From Isosphaera sp. (GTDB taxonomy: Bacteria > Planctomycetota > Phycisphaerae > Phycisphaerales > UBA1924), in NCBI GenBank assembly GCA_013822085.1, contig PNJV01000015.1, positions 1 through 47,280 of the forward strand: a stretch of 47,280 nucleotides of DNA. Reading direction: 5' to 3'. A model generated the notes under the pieces. It worked only from the letters and a program-made list of their open reading frames with translations. It was not told where the DNA came from and did no database searches. The position numbers and the translations under genes are program-made. This document shows positions 17,801-26,646 of the stretch, one piece after another; position 1 is the stretch's first letter; every line of letters begins with the position of its first letter.

Positions 17801-19453
17801 CCGCTCCAGGGCGGCGGCCGACTCGGGCGAGAGGACGACGCCGGCGTCGAGGAGGTCCTGGTAGCGTCGCTTGGAGAAGAGGAGGTCGATGAGCGAGGCG
17901 GAGCCGGAGGCGCGCAGGGCGTGTTCGAGGTTGGCGTCGATGGGGACGTCGACGATCTCGACGCGCAGGTCGACGGCGGCCAGGTCCGAGAGCGGCTCGA
18001 AGAGCCCGGCGGCAGAGAGGGACGCGCCCGTCGGCCCCCGGCCGGCGAGGCTGATGATGCGGACCTGCTGGTCGTCGAAGCGGATGGCGCCGCGGATGTC
18101 GGAGATGGGGTACGGGAAGGGGGCGAAGGAGGCCACGCCGTCGCGGAGCGTCAGCAGGCCGCTGATCAGCGGGTTGGGGACGACGCCCTGGACGGGCGGT
18201 CCGCGGCGGACGTTGATCTCGGTGTCGATGGAGGCGGTGGGGCCGGAGAAGCGTTCGAGGTTGGTGCGGACGACCTCGGGTGCGAACCAGAGCACGCGCG
18301 GGTCGGAGTCGAGCGTGACGTCGCGCGTGCTGATGGTGGCGCGGTAGGGGGCCCAGGGGGCGTAGCCCTCGGTGCGGAGGGTGATCTGGCAGTTCGGGAT
18401 GCTCTCGAAGACGCCGCGGAGGGTGGCCTCGATGCCGCTGGGCGTGAAGGAGATGACGCCGGCCACGTCGTTGGCGCGCGGGCGGCGCGCCGTGCCGGTG
18501 ATCTCGGGGCGGCCGGCGGTGATGGGCAGCTGGAGGGCGACGCGGTCCAGGTGCAGGTCCACCACCACGCCCGTGCCGCGCGCGTAGCGCAGCGTGGTGC
18601 GGGCGATCTGGCCGCGCATGCGCAGCGTGCGCCACAGGTCGCGCACGCCCTGGGGGAGCTGCTCCGGCCAGAGCCGGGCCAGGTCGACCTCGGTGGCCGA
18701 GAGCTCGGCGGTGCCGGTGGCCGAGTCGAACCAGCCGCTCAGCTGGAGCGGGCGGGCCACGGAGAGGTCGGCGTCGGCGGGGAGCGGGTCGAGCTGGTTG
18801 ATGCGCAGCAGCGAGCGGCTCGGGCTGGTCCGGCTGGGGATGACCGACGCCGAGGCGCGCACGTCGGCCAGCAGGACGTAGCCCGGGTCGGAGGTCTCGG
18901 CCTGGGAGGCGCCGTGCTCGCCCAGCTCGATGATCGCCTCGCCGATGAACAGGGCCGGGAGGCGCGGCAGGGCCTCGGCGCTGGCCGGCTGATCGGAGCG
19001 CAGCAGGGGCTCGATGTTGAGGCGGTCGGTGGCGCGGTGCTGGCTGATGCGCAGGCGCACGCCCTGGAGCTCGACGCGGCGCCAGAGGTCGGCCAGGGTG
19101 GCTGAAGTGAGGTCGCCCAGGTGCACGCGGAGGCTGTCGGCGGCGGCGAACTGGCCCTCGGGGCCCGCCACGCCGGGCACGCGCAGCCGCGGCCGGTGGA
19201 CCTCTAGGGCGCCGTCGAACCAGAGCGAGACCCAGCCGGACCGGAACTCGGCGCCGGTCTGGCGCCGGATCAGCGAGGCCAGGATCGCCTTGGGGATGGG
19301 GCCCTGGGTGAGCGCGGCGATCACGACCACCAGGAACAGGAGCGGCCAGAGGCAGGCCCGCAGGGCCCAGCGGACCCGCCGCGCGCGTCGGGATGGCAAC
19401 GGGCTGCGCGTCGCGGGTTCGGTGGGCGGGTTGATCGAGGCGTGTTCGCCCAT
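14840..19453 (-). CDS. Giant AsmA/TamB-like envelope protein
   Basis: This 1537-residue protein has one N-terminal membrane helix (about 30-48), and the rest is predicted to lie in the periplasm. The body is a long series of beta strands, consistent with the repeating-beta-groove fold of the AsmA-like group, whose members are thought to move phospholipids between membranes. The C-terminal region around LRIAGGDVVRLPLTVAIL, FRASAFIQGDHAEFDELVLL and LGDLALDLHFNG matches the AsmA C-terminal domain best. The ATG at 19453 (MGEHASIN) is chosen because it places the membrane helix near the N-terminus; upstream in-frame codons add a Cys/Arg-rich stretch unlike a protein start. There is no Shine-Dalgarno. 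It sits downstream of uvrB and the 82-residue membrane protein. Lipid transport is inferred from family resemblance only. Confidence 0.8.
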   Translation of the reverse strand: MGEHASINPPTEPATRSPLPSRRARRVRWALRACLWPLLFLVVVIAALTQGPIPKAILASLIRRQTGAEFRSGWVSLWFDGALEVHRPRLRVPGVAGPEGQFAAADSLRVHLGDLTSATLADLWRRVELQGVRLRISQHRATDRLNIEPLLRSDQPASAEALPRLPALFIGEAIIELGEHGASQAETSDPGYVLLADVRASASVIPSRTSPSRSLLRINQLDPLPADADLSVARPLQLSGWFDSATGTAELSATEVDLARLWPEQLPQGVRDLWRTLRMRGQIARTTLRYARGTGVVVDLHLDRVALQLPITAGRPEITGTARRPRANDVAGVISFTPSGIEATLRGVFESIPNCQITLRTEGYAPWAPYRATISTRDVTLDSDPRVLWFAPEVVRTNLERFSGPTASIDTEINVRRGPPVQGVVPNPLISGLLTLRDGVASFAPFPYPISDIRGAIRFDDQQVRIISLAGRGPTGASLSAAGLFEPLSDLAAVDLRVEIVDVPIDANLEHALRASGSASLIDLLFSKRRYQDLLDAGVVLSPESAAALERQRLELSVPDPAQPDDQARRQELARVEAALARPVFRLGGSIDRVAIHVTRQFGFETGYTNRIDAVFENAGLVPEVFPYPITARDLLLTIQGRAVRVHGERCLPIQGGSATIDIVASLPEPGGTSPPPEVRIAAERVPIGEGLLYALGRVAKEAQSDRQSAQDQPEPAQGSPTAALSLAAEPLLRALRPQGTVSAVAHFAPKPPDRPDGPHRIGYGVSVTLDGLAANFGTSPDVPLAVQGLSGTLSITDTDLRVHELAGTLYAPQIQSAQASPDAFGPLAPLMAGRFVLRGSNTFGSAALGVPGRVSATLLATELDLAAPLESLFDLFSDRAGNVVSDLRGRADPRGVVDLAVTLRATTAPAPDRVQADITLLKADNVSLNTLGGRLAAHAFAGSAGATLLRQPGHELAPTRAWFDGARAAVSYDGAHAGTLRLDGTLQLRPVPGAAEAPAILSGAISQGVLENPLYAGLLASGPEPTLADTLRAYDARALFDADFSLNSGDPLAPSISGAFRPEAASFVLRGKTVAFPIISGQVRFQDNRGSVESLVAQGNSWETTINGAWAVDPAGGGLTLDLTADADAAGLMPDLLAVLPEQVQGALERTQTAAPRGLSFRNVSLSLRAPPREEPTYVLRGDAVFRGLSTRIGTSLRDADGAISIDVRRLAQGRAPDVNLGLHADSLVVGAVTITDAHGLVSSTPDRPGLRLEWLSGRAAGGRLAAVGSVEPVPSGDSRYSLTLHLAGARFADLLADVGRAAPATQPPPAGPQDAPAPRRMQLDTAAAPSFPGDTSRGTLDAEFSLTGLVAQPDSAHGRLSLRIAGGDVVRLPLTVAILKLGTFQLPTDERLDFFRASAFIQGDHAEFDELVLLSDSVSLVGWGGLSLGDLALDLHFNGRGGPRIPLLSQVMDLFRDELVTVRLRGSLSDPRVGGEILAGTRRFLSVVTRQPTPGPRTLADAEQRARDERLRLRRRAASDGAPAPSDPLSLSVGE

Positions 19454-19475
19454 GGGCGTGTGGACCCGGCGTCTA

Positions 19476-19481
19476 AGTGTA
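19476..19481 (-). promoter_or_regulatory. Possible -10 element before the AsmA-like gene
   Basis: On the minus strand TACACT lies 22 bases before the ATG at 19453, inside a locally AT-richer stretch of the 156-base gap after the 82-residue gene. No good -35 is seen. It suggests, weakly, that the giant gene can be transcribed apart from uvrB. Confidence 0.3.
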
Positions 19482-19609
19482 CAAATCAGCTGCCAGAACG
19501 CCCAGGCGCGAACATAGACCTGACCAGGGAGACCCGCCGTGGGCGCGCCACCGGCGGCGTGCGCACCGCGATGAGCACGCAGCGTCACAGACCGCCCGCG
19601 CGGGGGCGT

Positions 19610-19858
19610 CTAGGGCCGAGAAGGGAGCGTGTGCTCCTGCGGGATGAACGCGGGCGGCTGGCCCGGCGCCGGCGCGGGCTGCCCGGCGCGCTGCGCCACC
19701 GAGGCGCGGTACTTGGCGTACAGCAGCAGGCTGCACAGCACCAGGCCGATGCCCAGGCCCGAGAGGTAGCTCTTGAGGCGCTGGCGGAAGCGCGCCGATT
19801 CGAGGGCCCGCTGGTCGGCGTCGCCGGGGGTGGGGTGGGTGCGTGGTGCGTGGCTCAT
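19610..19858 (-). CDS. Small single-span membrane protein, unknown function
   Basis: This 82-residue protein has a charged N-terminus (about 1-30), one membrane helix (about 33-48, GLGIGLVLCSLLLYAKY) and a Pro-rich C-terminal tail. The helix is preceded by RFRQRLK, so the N-terminus is probably cytoplasmic. Its ATG overlaps the uvrB stop as ATGA, and GGGAGG lies 4 nt upstream, inside uvrB. The overlap and ribosome site support a real gene. I know no family for it. The link to UvrB may be only transcriptional. Confidence 0.72.
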   Translation of the reverse strand: MSHAPRTHPTPGDADQRALESARFRQRLKSYLSGLGIGLVLCSLLLYAKYRASVAQRAGQPAPAPGQPPAFIPQEHTLPSRP

Positions 19859-22071
19859 GGGCCTCCCGGGCCGCGGCCTTTGGAGCCCTTGCTGCGGGCG
19901 CGCTTGGTTGCGCGCACGCCGGGCATGCCGGCGCGTCGCTCGGCGGCGCTGCCGGCCGAGTCGGACGAGTCCTCGATGTCACGCCGGCGGACCTTGGCGC
20001 CGGGCGCCGGGCCCTTGGACGAGCGCAAGAGCGAGACCTGGTCGCGGAGCTTGGCGGCCTTCTCGAACTCCAGGTCGGCGGCGGCCTTGAGCATCTCGTC
20101 CTCCAGGGTGTGGACCAGCTCGGAGACCTCGAACTCGGGCTCCTTGGCGCGGACGGCCTCGCGGGCGGTGCGGCCGGCGCGGAGCTCGGCCTCCAGGCCC
20201 TGGCGGATGGCCTTGATGACCGTGGCCGGGGTGATGCCGTTGGCGGCGTTGTAGGCGATCTGCTTGGCGCGACGGCGTTCGGTCTCGTCGATGGCGGCCC
20301 GCATGGCAGGGGTGACCTTGTCGGCGAACATGATCACGTGGGCGTTGGCGTTGCGGGCTGCGCGGCCGATCTGCTGGATGAGGGAGGTCGGCGAGCGGAG
20401 GAAGCCCTCCTTGTCGGCGTCGAGGATGCACACGAGGGAGACCTCGGGCAGGTCCAGGCCCTCGCGCAGGAGGTTGACGCCCACGAGGACGTCGAAGGCG
20501 CCCCGGCGTAGCTCGGTCAGGAGCTCGACGCGCTCGAGGGTCTGGATCTCGCTGTGCAGGTAGCGGACGCGCAGGCCCTTCTGGTGGATGTAGAGGGCCA
20601 GGTCCTCGCAGAGGCGTTTGGTCAGGGCGGTGACCAGGACTCGCTCGTTGCGCTTGACCACGGCGGCGGCGCGCTCCAGGAGCTCGGGGACCTGGCCGGA
20701 GGCCGGGCGGATCTCGATGGTGGGGTCCAGCAGGCCGGTGGGGCGGATGACCTGCTCGGCGACCTCGCCGGCGACCTTTTCCAGCTCGTACGGCCCCGGG
20801 GTGGCCGAGACGAAGACGACCTGGGGGACCAGGGCCTCGAACTCCTCGAAGCGCAGCGGGCGGTTGTCCAGGGCGCTGGGCAGGCGGAAGCCGTGATCGA
20901 CCAGGACGCGCTTGCGCATCTGGTCGCCGTTGTACATGGCGCGGACCTGGGGGAGCGTGACGTGGCTCTCGTCGATGAACAGGAGCCAGTCGTGCTCGGG
21001 GCGTTTCTCGACGCGCAGGAGCGGGACGCCGGCGCGTTCGTCGGCGTCGCTGGGTGCCTCAGGGGATGGGGAGTAGTCGAAGTAGTCCATGAGGGTCCAG
21101 GGCTTCTGGCCCGGGCTGCGGCCGTCCATGTGGCGGGAGTAGTTCTCGATGCCGTTGCAGAAGCCGACCTCGGCGAGCATCTCCAGGTCGTACTTGGTGC
21201 GTGCCAGGAGTCGCTGGGCTTCGAGGAGCTTGCCCTCTTGGCGGAGCTGGGCCACGCGGGCGTCCATCTCCTGGCGGATGCCGGCGACGATGGCGCCCAT
21301 CTGCTCCTCGTCGACGACGTAGTGGCGCGCCGGGAAGAGGAAGAAGCGGCGCTCGTCGGCCAGCTCCTCGCCGCTGGTGGGGTTGATCAGCCGCAGGGCG
21401 GTGACGGCGTCGCCGTCGAGCTCGACGCGGACGGCGTACTGCTCGTAGGCGGGGAAGATCTCCAGGACGTCGCCGCGGACGCGGTACTTGCCGCGGGTGA
21501 ACTCGATGTCGGTCCGGGCGTACTGCATCGAGGCCAGGCCCAGGAGCAGGCGTCGGCGGTCGACGAGCATGCCGACCTCCAGGGCCATGACCTTGTTGCC
21601 GTAGGCCAGCGGCGAGCCGAGGCCGAAGATGCACGAGACGCTGGCGACGACGATGGTGTCGCGGCGGGAGAGGATGTTGCTGGTGGCGGCCAGGCGGAGC
21701 TTGTCCAGGTCGTCGTTGCGCGAGGCGTCCTTCTCGATGTAGATGTCGCGCTGGGGGATGTAGGCCTCGGGCTGGTAGTAGTCGTAGTAGGAGACGAAGT
21801 AGCTCACGGCGTTGTGCGGGAAGAGCTCGCGCATCTCCTCGTAGAGCTGGGCGGCGAGGGTCTTGTTGTGGCTGAGGATCAGCGCGGGCTTCTGGGCGCG
21901 CTGGATGACGTGCGCCATCGTGAAGGTCTTGCCGGTGCCGGTGGCCCCCAGCAGGCAGGCGTGGGGCCTGCCCGCGCGGATGCTCTGGGTGAGCTGCTCG
22001 ATGGCGCCGGGCTGATCGCCGGTGGGCTTGAAGGGCGAGACGACCTCGAAGGGGCGCACGACGGGGATCAC
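19855..22071 (-). CDS. uvrB: UvrB, nucleotide excision repair subunit
   Basis: UvrB verifies DNA lesions delivered by UvrA and recruits UvrC. From the GTG at 22071 the protein has 738 residues. Walker A is GATGTGKT (42-49). The beta-hairpin has the aromatic run YYDYYQPEAYIP, motif II is DESH, and the last helicase motif is QQIGRAARN. A C-terminal UVR motif (LEDEMLKAAADLEFEKAAKLRD) binds UvrC. It is longer than the usual 660-680 residues because of a short insert before DESH (around SPSPEAPSDADERAG) and a basic, disordered tail of about 50 residues. No ATG is available near the N-terminus. The GTG lacks a Shine-Dalgarno but has TACCAT 5 nt upstream. uvrA and uvrC are not in the window; the repair-coupling factor Mfd is (27818-31486). 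Confidence 0.96.
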   Translation of the reverse strand: MIPVVRPFEVVSPFKPTGDQPGAIEQLTQSIRAGRPHACLLGATGTGKTFTMAHVIQRAQKPALILSHNKTLAAQLYEEMRELFPHNAVSYFVSYYDYYQPEAYIPQRDIYIEKDASRNDDLDKLRLAATSNILSRRDTIVVASVSCIFGLGSPLAYGNKVMALEVGMLVDRRRLLLGLASMQYARTDIEFTRGKYRVRGDVLEIFPAYEQYAVRVELDGDAVTALRLINPTSGEELADERRFFLFPARHYVVDEEQMGAIVAGIRQEMDARVAQLRQEGKLLEAQRLLARTKYDLEMLAEVGFCNGIENYSRHMDGRSPGQKPWTLMDYFDYSPSPEAPSDADERAGVPLLRVEKRPEHDWLLFIDESHVTLPQVRAMYNGDQMRKRVLVDHGFRLPSALDNRPLRFEEFEALVPQVVFVSATPGPYELEKVAGEVAEQVIRPTGLLDPTIEIRPASGQVPELLERAAAVVKRNERVLVTALTKRLCEDLALYIHQKGLRVRYLHSEIQTLERVELLTELRRGAFDVLVGVNLLREGLDLPEVSLVCILDADKEGFLRSPTSLIQQIGRAARNANAHVIMFADKVTPAMRAAIDETERRRAKQIAYNAANGITPATVIKAIRQGLEAELRAGRTAREAVRAKEPEFEVSELVHTLEDEMLKAAADLEFEKAAKLRDQVSLLRSSKGPAPGAKVRRRDIEDSSDSAGSAAERRAGMPGVRATKRARSKGSKGRGPGGP

Positions 22072-22076
22072 GCCGG

Positions 22077-22105
22077 ATGGTACGGGCGGGCTGGCGGGCG
22101 ACCAA
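22077..22105 (-). promoter_or_regulatory. Predicted promoter placing the uvrB start at the mRNA 5' end
   Basis: On the minus strand TTGGTC (22105-22100) and TACCAT (22082-22077) are exactly 17 bases apart. The -10 ends 5 nt before the GTG, so transcription would begin at or next to the start codon. No SOS box was noticed in the 67-base gap to the permease gene. Confidence 0.5.
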
Positions 22106-22138
22106 GGCCGAGGGCCGGGGCCGGCCGGAGGCGGCGGG

Positions 22139-23464
22139 CTAATCGTGGCGGAGGGCGACGATGGGGTCCTGCTTGGACGCGCGGAGCGCTGGGTAGATGC
22201 CGAACAGCAGGCCCGTGCCGGTGGCCACAAAGAACGCCACGCCCACCGACCAGAACGTGATGGCCGTGGGCAGGGCCGCGTCGGCCTGCACGTACGCCGA
22301 CAGGCCCGGGATCTGCGAGAGCCGCGGCACGACGTACTGGAGGAAGAACGAGAGGAAGACGCCAAAGCCCACGCCGACCATGCCGCCGACGGCCGAGAGG
22401 ACGCCGGTCTCGACCAGGAACTGCCAGACGATGTGCCGGCGCGTCGCGCCCAGTGCCCGCCGGATGCCGATCTCGCGCGTGCGTTCGGTGACGGAGGCGA
22501 GCATGATGTTCATGATCCCGATGCCCCCGACCAGGAGCGAGATGCCGGCGATGGCGATCAGGACCAGGTTCCAGGTGAAGGCGGCGCGCTGGGCCTCCTG
22601 GAGCAGCTCCAGCGGCACGGAGATGGCCACGTCGGGCAGCCCCGGGCGGCGCGTGTTGAGCAGCTGCCGGACCCGGGCGGCGTAGGCCAGGACCTGGTCG
22701 CGGTCGGGCACGACCAGGTAGACCTCGGAGACCTCGACCTGCTGGGCCTGCGTGTTGCCCGAGCCGCGGCGTATGGTCAGGTCGCCGAACTGCTCCTCGG
22801 CGGTGGTCAGCGGGATGTGGACGTCGGCGTTGAGGTCGCGGCCGACGAGGTTCGAGCCGCGCCCCGCGGCCACGCCCACCGGCTCGAGGATGCCGATGAT
22901 GTTGTACGCCTTGGCGTCGATGCGCAGCGTGCTCTCCAGGGGGTCCTCGAAGGGGAAGAGCAGCCTGGCCACCTCGGCGCCGATGACGCAGACGGGCGCC
23001 TTGGTGTCCATGTCGGTGGACGTGAGGTACCGCCCGCGCGCCACGCGGAGGTTGATGGCCCGGACCAGGTCCGGCGTGGTCCCGAACGCCTGCGAGGTGC
23101 GGATCAGGGCCCCGTTGATGACCTGCCCGCCGACGGACTTGAGCGGGACGATGTGCTCGGCGTAGGGGCCGTACTCGTCGGTCAGGTGCTTGAGGTCCAG
23201 GCGCGTCAGGCCGAACCTGGAGACGAACGAGCGCTGCTGGTTGGCGCTGGCGCTCTCGGGCGGGGGCACGGAGCGGATGATGATGTTCTTGGCGCCAAGC
23301 CGCTCGAGCTGGAGCAGGGCCTGTCGCTTGGAGCCCTCGCCGATGGCCGCGTTGGTGATCACCGCGGCGACGCCCAGGATGATGCCCAGGGCGGTGAGGA
23401 AAGACCGCAGGAAGTGGCGCCGGAGGTTCGAGAGCCCGAGCTTGATGATCTCCAGGAGGAACAT
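22139..23464 (-). CDS. MacB/FtsX-type ABC transporter permease
   Basis: This 441-residue protein has the MacB-type layout. One membrane helix near the N-terminus (about 16-36, in the usual LTALGIILGVAAVI context) is followed by a large periplasmic domain (about 45-310). Three C-terminal helices follow, separated by GIRRALGATRRHI, the coupling-helix signature. Such permeases pair with a separate or fused ATPase to expel peptides or lipoproteins, usually with a HlyD-type adaptor. Neither an ATPase gene nor an adaptor is adjacent. The ATG at 23464 (MFLLEIIKLGLSNLRRH) matches the family start; a GTG six codons upstream is open but has no ribosome site. TATGCT lies 8 nt before the ATG. Confidence 0.88.
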   Translation of the reverse strand: MFLLEIIKLGLSNLRRHFLRSFLTALGIILGVAAVITNAAIGEGSKRQALLQLERLGAKNIIIRSVPPPESASANQQRSFVSRFGLTRLDLKHLTDEYGPYAEHIVPLKSVGGQVINGALIRTSQAFGTTPDLVRAINLRVARGRYLTSTDMDTKAPVCVIGAEVARLLFPFEDPLESTLRIDAKAYNIIGILEPVGVAAGRGSNLVGRDLNADVHIPLTTAEEQFGDLTIRRGSGNTQAQQVEVSEVYLVVPDRDQVLAYAARVRQLLNTRRPGLPDVAISVPLELLQEAQRAAFTWNLVLIAIAGISLLVGGIGIMNIMLASVTERTREIGIRRALGATRRHIVWQFLVETGVLSAVGGMVGVGFGVFLSFFLQYVVPRLSQIPGLSAYVQADAALPTAITFWSVGVAFFVATGTGLLFGIYPALRASKQDPIVALRHD

Positions 23465-23507
23465 GCCGCCGGAGCATATCACGGCGCCCCCGGGCGCGGG
23501 CCGCCCC

Positions 23508-23513
23508 TATCTT
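23508..23513 (+). promoter_or_regulatory. -10-like element directly before hpt
   Basis: TATCTT ends 6 nt before the hpt ATG at 23520. The gene has no Shine-Dalgarno, and the surrounding sequence is almost pure G and C. No -35 match is seen at 16-18 bases. It is one of the cases behind the leaderless-transcript proposal. Confidence 0.45.
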
Positions 23514-23519
23514 GTGCCG

Positions 23520-24134
23520 ATGGCCGACCCGCGCAGGTCCGCGGACCCCCCCACCACCGCCCGCCAGGCCGCCCCCGAGATCGCCCGGGTGCTCATCCCG
23601 CGCGACGCGATCGCAAGGCGCGTGCGCCAGCTGGGCGAGCAGATCACCAGCACGCTGACGGCCGCGGCGGCCCCGCCGCCCTTCGAGCCCGGCCCCGTGG
23701 TGCTGGTGCCGGTGCTCACCGGGGCGCTGGTGTTCGTCGCCGACCTGATCCGCCACGTGCCGCTGCCGCTGAGCATCCGCCCGGTGACGGTGTCCAGCTA
23801 CGCCGGCCCGTCGACGACCTCGGCCGGGGCCAGCGTGCAGTCGGCGGTGCCCACGGACCTGGGCGGGGCCCGCGTGGTGATCGTCGACGACATCCTCGAC
23901 TCGGGGCGCACGCTGGGGTTGCTCAGGCGGCTGATCGCGGCCCAGGAGCCGCAGTCGCTCCACGTGGCCGTGCTGCTGCGCAAGCAGAAGCCCGGCGGCC
24001 GGGCCGAGCCGGTGGCCGTGGACTTTGCCTGCTTCGACATCGACGACCACTTCGTCGTCGGCTACGGGCTCGACTACGACGGCCTGTTCCGCAACCTGCC
24101 CGACGTGGCGGCGCTCAGGGTGCCCGGCGCGTGA
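23520..24134 (+). CDS. hpt: Hypoxanthine-guanine phosphoribosyltransferase
   Basis: This 204-residue purine-salvage enzyme joins hypoxanthine or guanine to PRPP. The PRPP-binding loop VVIVDDILDSGRT lies at residues 119-131 with both acidic residues. The first loop is in VLVPVLTGALVFVADLI, and the base-binding end FVVGYGLDYDGLFRNLP is nearly canonical. The first 22 residues are an unconserved Pro/Ala/Arg extension. The stop overlaps the GTG of the PH-CoaE gene by four bases (GTGA), so the two are translated together. It is divergent from the MacB-type permease with 55 bases between starts. Confidence 0.93.
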   Translation: MADPRRSADPPTTARQAAPEIARVLIPRDAIARRVRQLGEQITSTLTAAAAPPPFEPGPVVLVPVLTGALVFVADLIRHVPLPLSIRPVTVSSYAGPSTTSAGASVQSAVPTDLGGARVVIVDDILDSGRTLGLLRRLIAAQEPQSLHVAVLLRKQKPGGRAEPVAVDFACFDIDDHFVVGYGLDYDGLFRNLPDVAALRVPGA

Positions 24135-25324
24135 GCGGCACCGGCGCACCGCCCAAGGCCCCGCAGGACGACGCGTGGCGGGCGCGCTTCCCGGTCGTGG
24201 GGCGCTTCGCCCCCGAGCACGAGCGCGTGCTGGTGGCCATGCGACCGAGCTGGTGGTACGTGCCGCTGACCCGCCTGGGCTGGCTGCTTGGTCTGGTCGC
24301 CGCCTCAGCCGTCTGGGCGTGGCTGCAAAGCGCGATGGGCCGGCCCGTCGGGCCCTGGGCGTGGGCGCCGCTGGCTGGCGCGGCCGCGGTGCTGGGGTGG
24401 CTGGCGCTGGACCGGTGGCTCAGGCTGTACCTGCTGACCGACCGCCGCGCGGTGGCCGTCTTTGGCGTGCTGCGTCAGCGCGTGATCGACACGCCGCTGG
24501 AGCGCGTGCAGACGGTCGGGGTGATCCGGCCGCTGCGCGAGCGCGTGCTCGGGCTCGGCACGCCGGTGATCGTCTCGGCGGGCCAGGGGCTGGGCGCGGG
24601 GGTGGCCTGGCGCACGGTCGCCGATCCGCAAGGGGCGCTCTCGCGGGTGCGCGCTGCCGTGGCCTCGGCGCAGGTCCACCAGCCGGCGGCGCGGCCGACC
24701 CGGCCGGCGCGCATCGGGCTCGTGGGCGGGATCGGCGCGGGCAAGTCGTTTGTCGCCTCGCTGTTCGCCCAGCTGGGCTGCGCCGTGAGCGACTCGGACG
24801 CCGCTGCCCGGGCCGCGCTGCTGCGCACCGACGTGCGCGACACGCTGGTGAGCTGGTTCGGGCCGGCGATCCTCGACGAGTCGGGCGCGGTCTCGCGTCC
24901 GGCCCTGGCGCGGATCGTCTTTACGGACCCGGCCCAGCGCGCCCGCCTTGAGGGCCTGACCCACCCGATCGTGCACGCCGAGCGGGCCCGGCTGATCGAC
25001 CAGGCCGCCCGCACCGGCGCCCCCGCGGTGATCGTCGACGCGCCGCTGCTCCTGGAGGCCGGCGTGGACCGGGAGTGCGACGCGGTGGTCTTCGTCGAGG
25101 CGCCCCGGGCCCTGCGCCTGGAGCGCGTCCGCTCGCGCGGCTGGGACGAGCGCGAGCTGGACCTCCGCGAAGCGGCCCAGCTGCCGCTGGACGAGAAACG
25201 CCGGCGGTCGCACCACGTCGTCGAGAACGCCGGCGACACGGCCGCCACCCGCGCAGCGGTCGAAGCGGTGCTCGGGCGCGTGCTGGGGTCACAGCCGGCG
25301 CAGCGGCCGATGATCAGGCCCTAG
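24131..25324 (+). CDS. coaE: Fusion: membrane bPH-like domain plus dephospho-CoA kinase
   Basis: This 397-residue protein joins two parts in one open frame. Residues 20-180 carry two hydrophobic segments (about 44-66 and 79-94) followed by a bacterial PH (DUF304-type) domain with LYLLTDRRAVAVFGV and DTPLERVQTVGV. Residues 194-397 are a full CoaE: P-loop GLVGGIGAGKS (196-206), SDSDAAARAAL, VIVDAPLLLEAG, and the lid region VEAPRALRLERVRSR. CoaE phosphorylates dephospho-CoA in the last step of CoA synthesis and is normally a soluble protein of about 200 residues. The linker (about 178-193) is Pro/Ala-rich. The GTG start overlaps the hpt stop. The frame is continuous with no stop between the domains. 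The membrane part would place CoaE at the inner face of the membrane; this is inferred. Confidence 0.88.
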   Translation: MSGTGAPPKAPQDDAWRARFPVVGRFAPEHERVLVAMRPSWWYVPLTRLGWLLGLVAASAVWAWLQSAMGRPVGPWAWAPLAGAAAVLGWLALDRWLRLYLLTDRRAVAVFGVLRQRVIDTPLERVQTVGVIRPLRERVLGLGTPVIVSAGQGLGAGVAWRTVADPQGALSRVRAAVASAQVHQPAARPTRPARIGLVGGIGAGKSFVASLFAQLGCAVSDSDAAARAALLRTDVRDTLVSWFGPAILDESGAVSRPALARIVFTDPAQRARLEGLTHPIVHAERARLIDQAARTGAPAVIVDAPLLLEAGVDRECDAVVFVEAPRALRLERVRSRGWDERELDLREAAQLPLDEKRRRSHHVVENAGDTAATRAAVEAVLGRVLGSQPAQRPMIRP

Positions 25325-25335
25325 CCGGGCGCGGC

Positions 25336-26532
<1,197 letters not shown>

Positions 26533-26634
26533 GCGGTGGGGCTCCGCGGCCGCTGTGCGCGTGCGACGGTGCACGCCGGCCAGCGCCGAGTTCGAGTCTA
26601 TGCCCCGGGCGCGAAAAATGCTCCCCGCCACGGA

Positions 26635-26640
26635 TAACCT
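26635..26640 (+). promoter_or_regulatory. -10-like element directly before purM
   Basis: TAACCT ends 6 nt before the purM ATG at 26647, and no Shine-Dalgarno is present. Spacing and motif match those before hpt, uvrB, the ALDH7 gene and the DUF1348 gene. No -35 is evident. Confidence 0.45.
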
Positions 26641-26646
26641 CGACCC

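Noticed and set aside
14115-18635. A 1500-codon open frame on the minus strand inside the AsmA-like and LOG genes.
   Set aside because: It is in another frame of certain or likely genes, and its product is almost only Arg, Pro and Ala. It is a by-product of high GC in codon third positions.
22022-24130. Upstream extension of the PH-CoaE frame through the macB region.
   Set aside because: The frame is open but antisense to the permease gene and overlaps hpt. The GTG overlapping the hpt stop is the sensible start.
24131-25324. PH and CoaE parts as two genes joined by a frameshift error.
   Set aside because: A single frame runs through the linker with no stop. No separate coaE start with a ribosome site is evident near 24710, although an internal start cannot be wholly excluded.
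26533-26646. SAM riboswitch upstream of metK.
   Set aside because: The 114-base divergent gap has none of the conserved SAM-riboswitch cores that I can recognise and is probably too short with two promoters in it.
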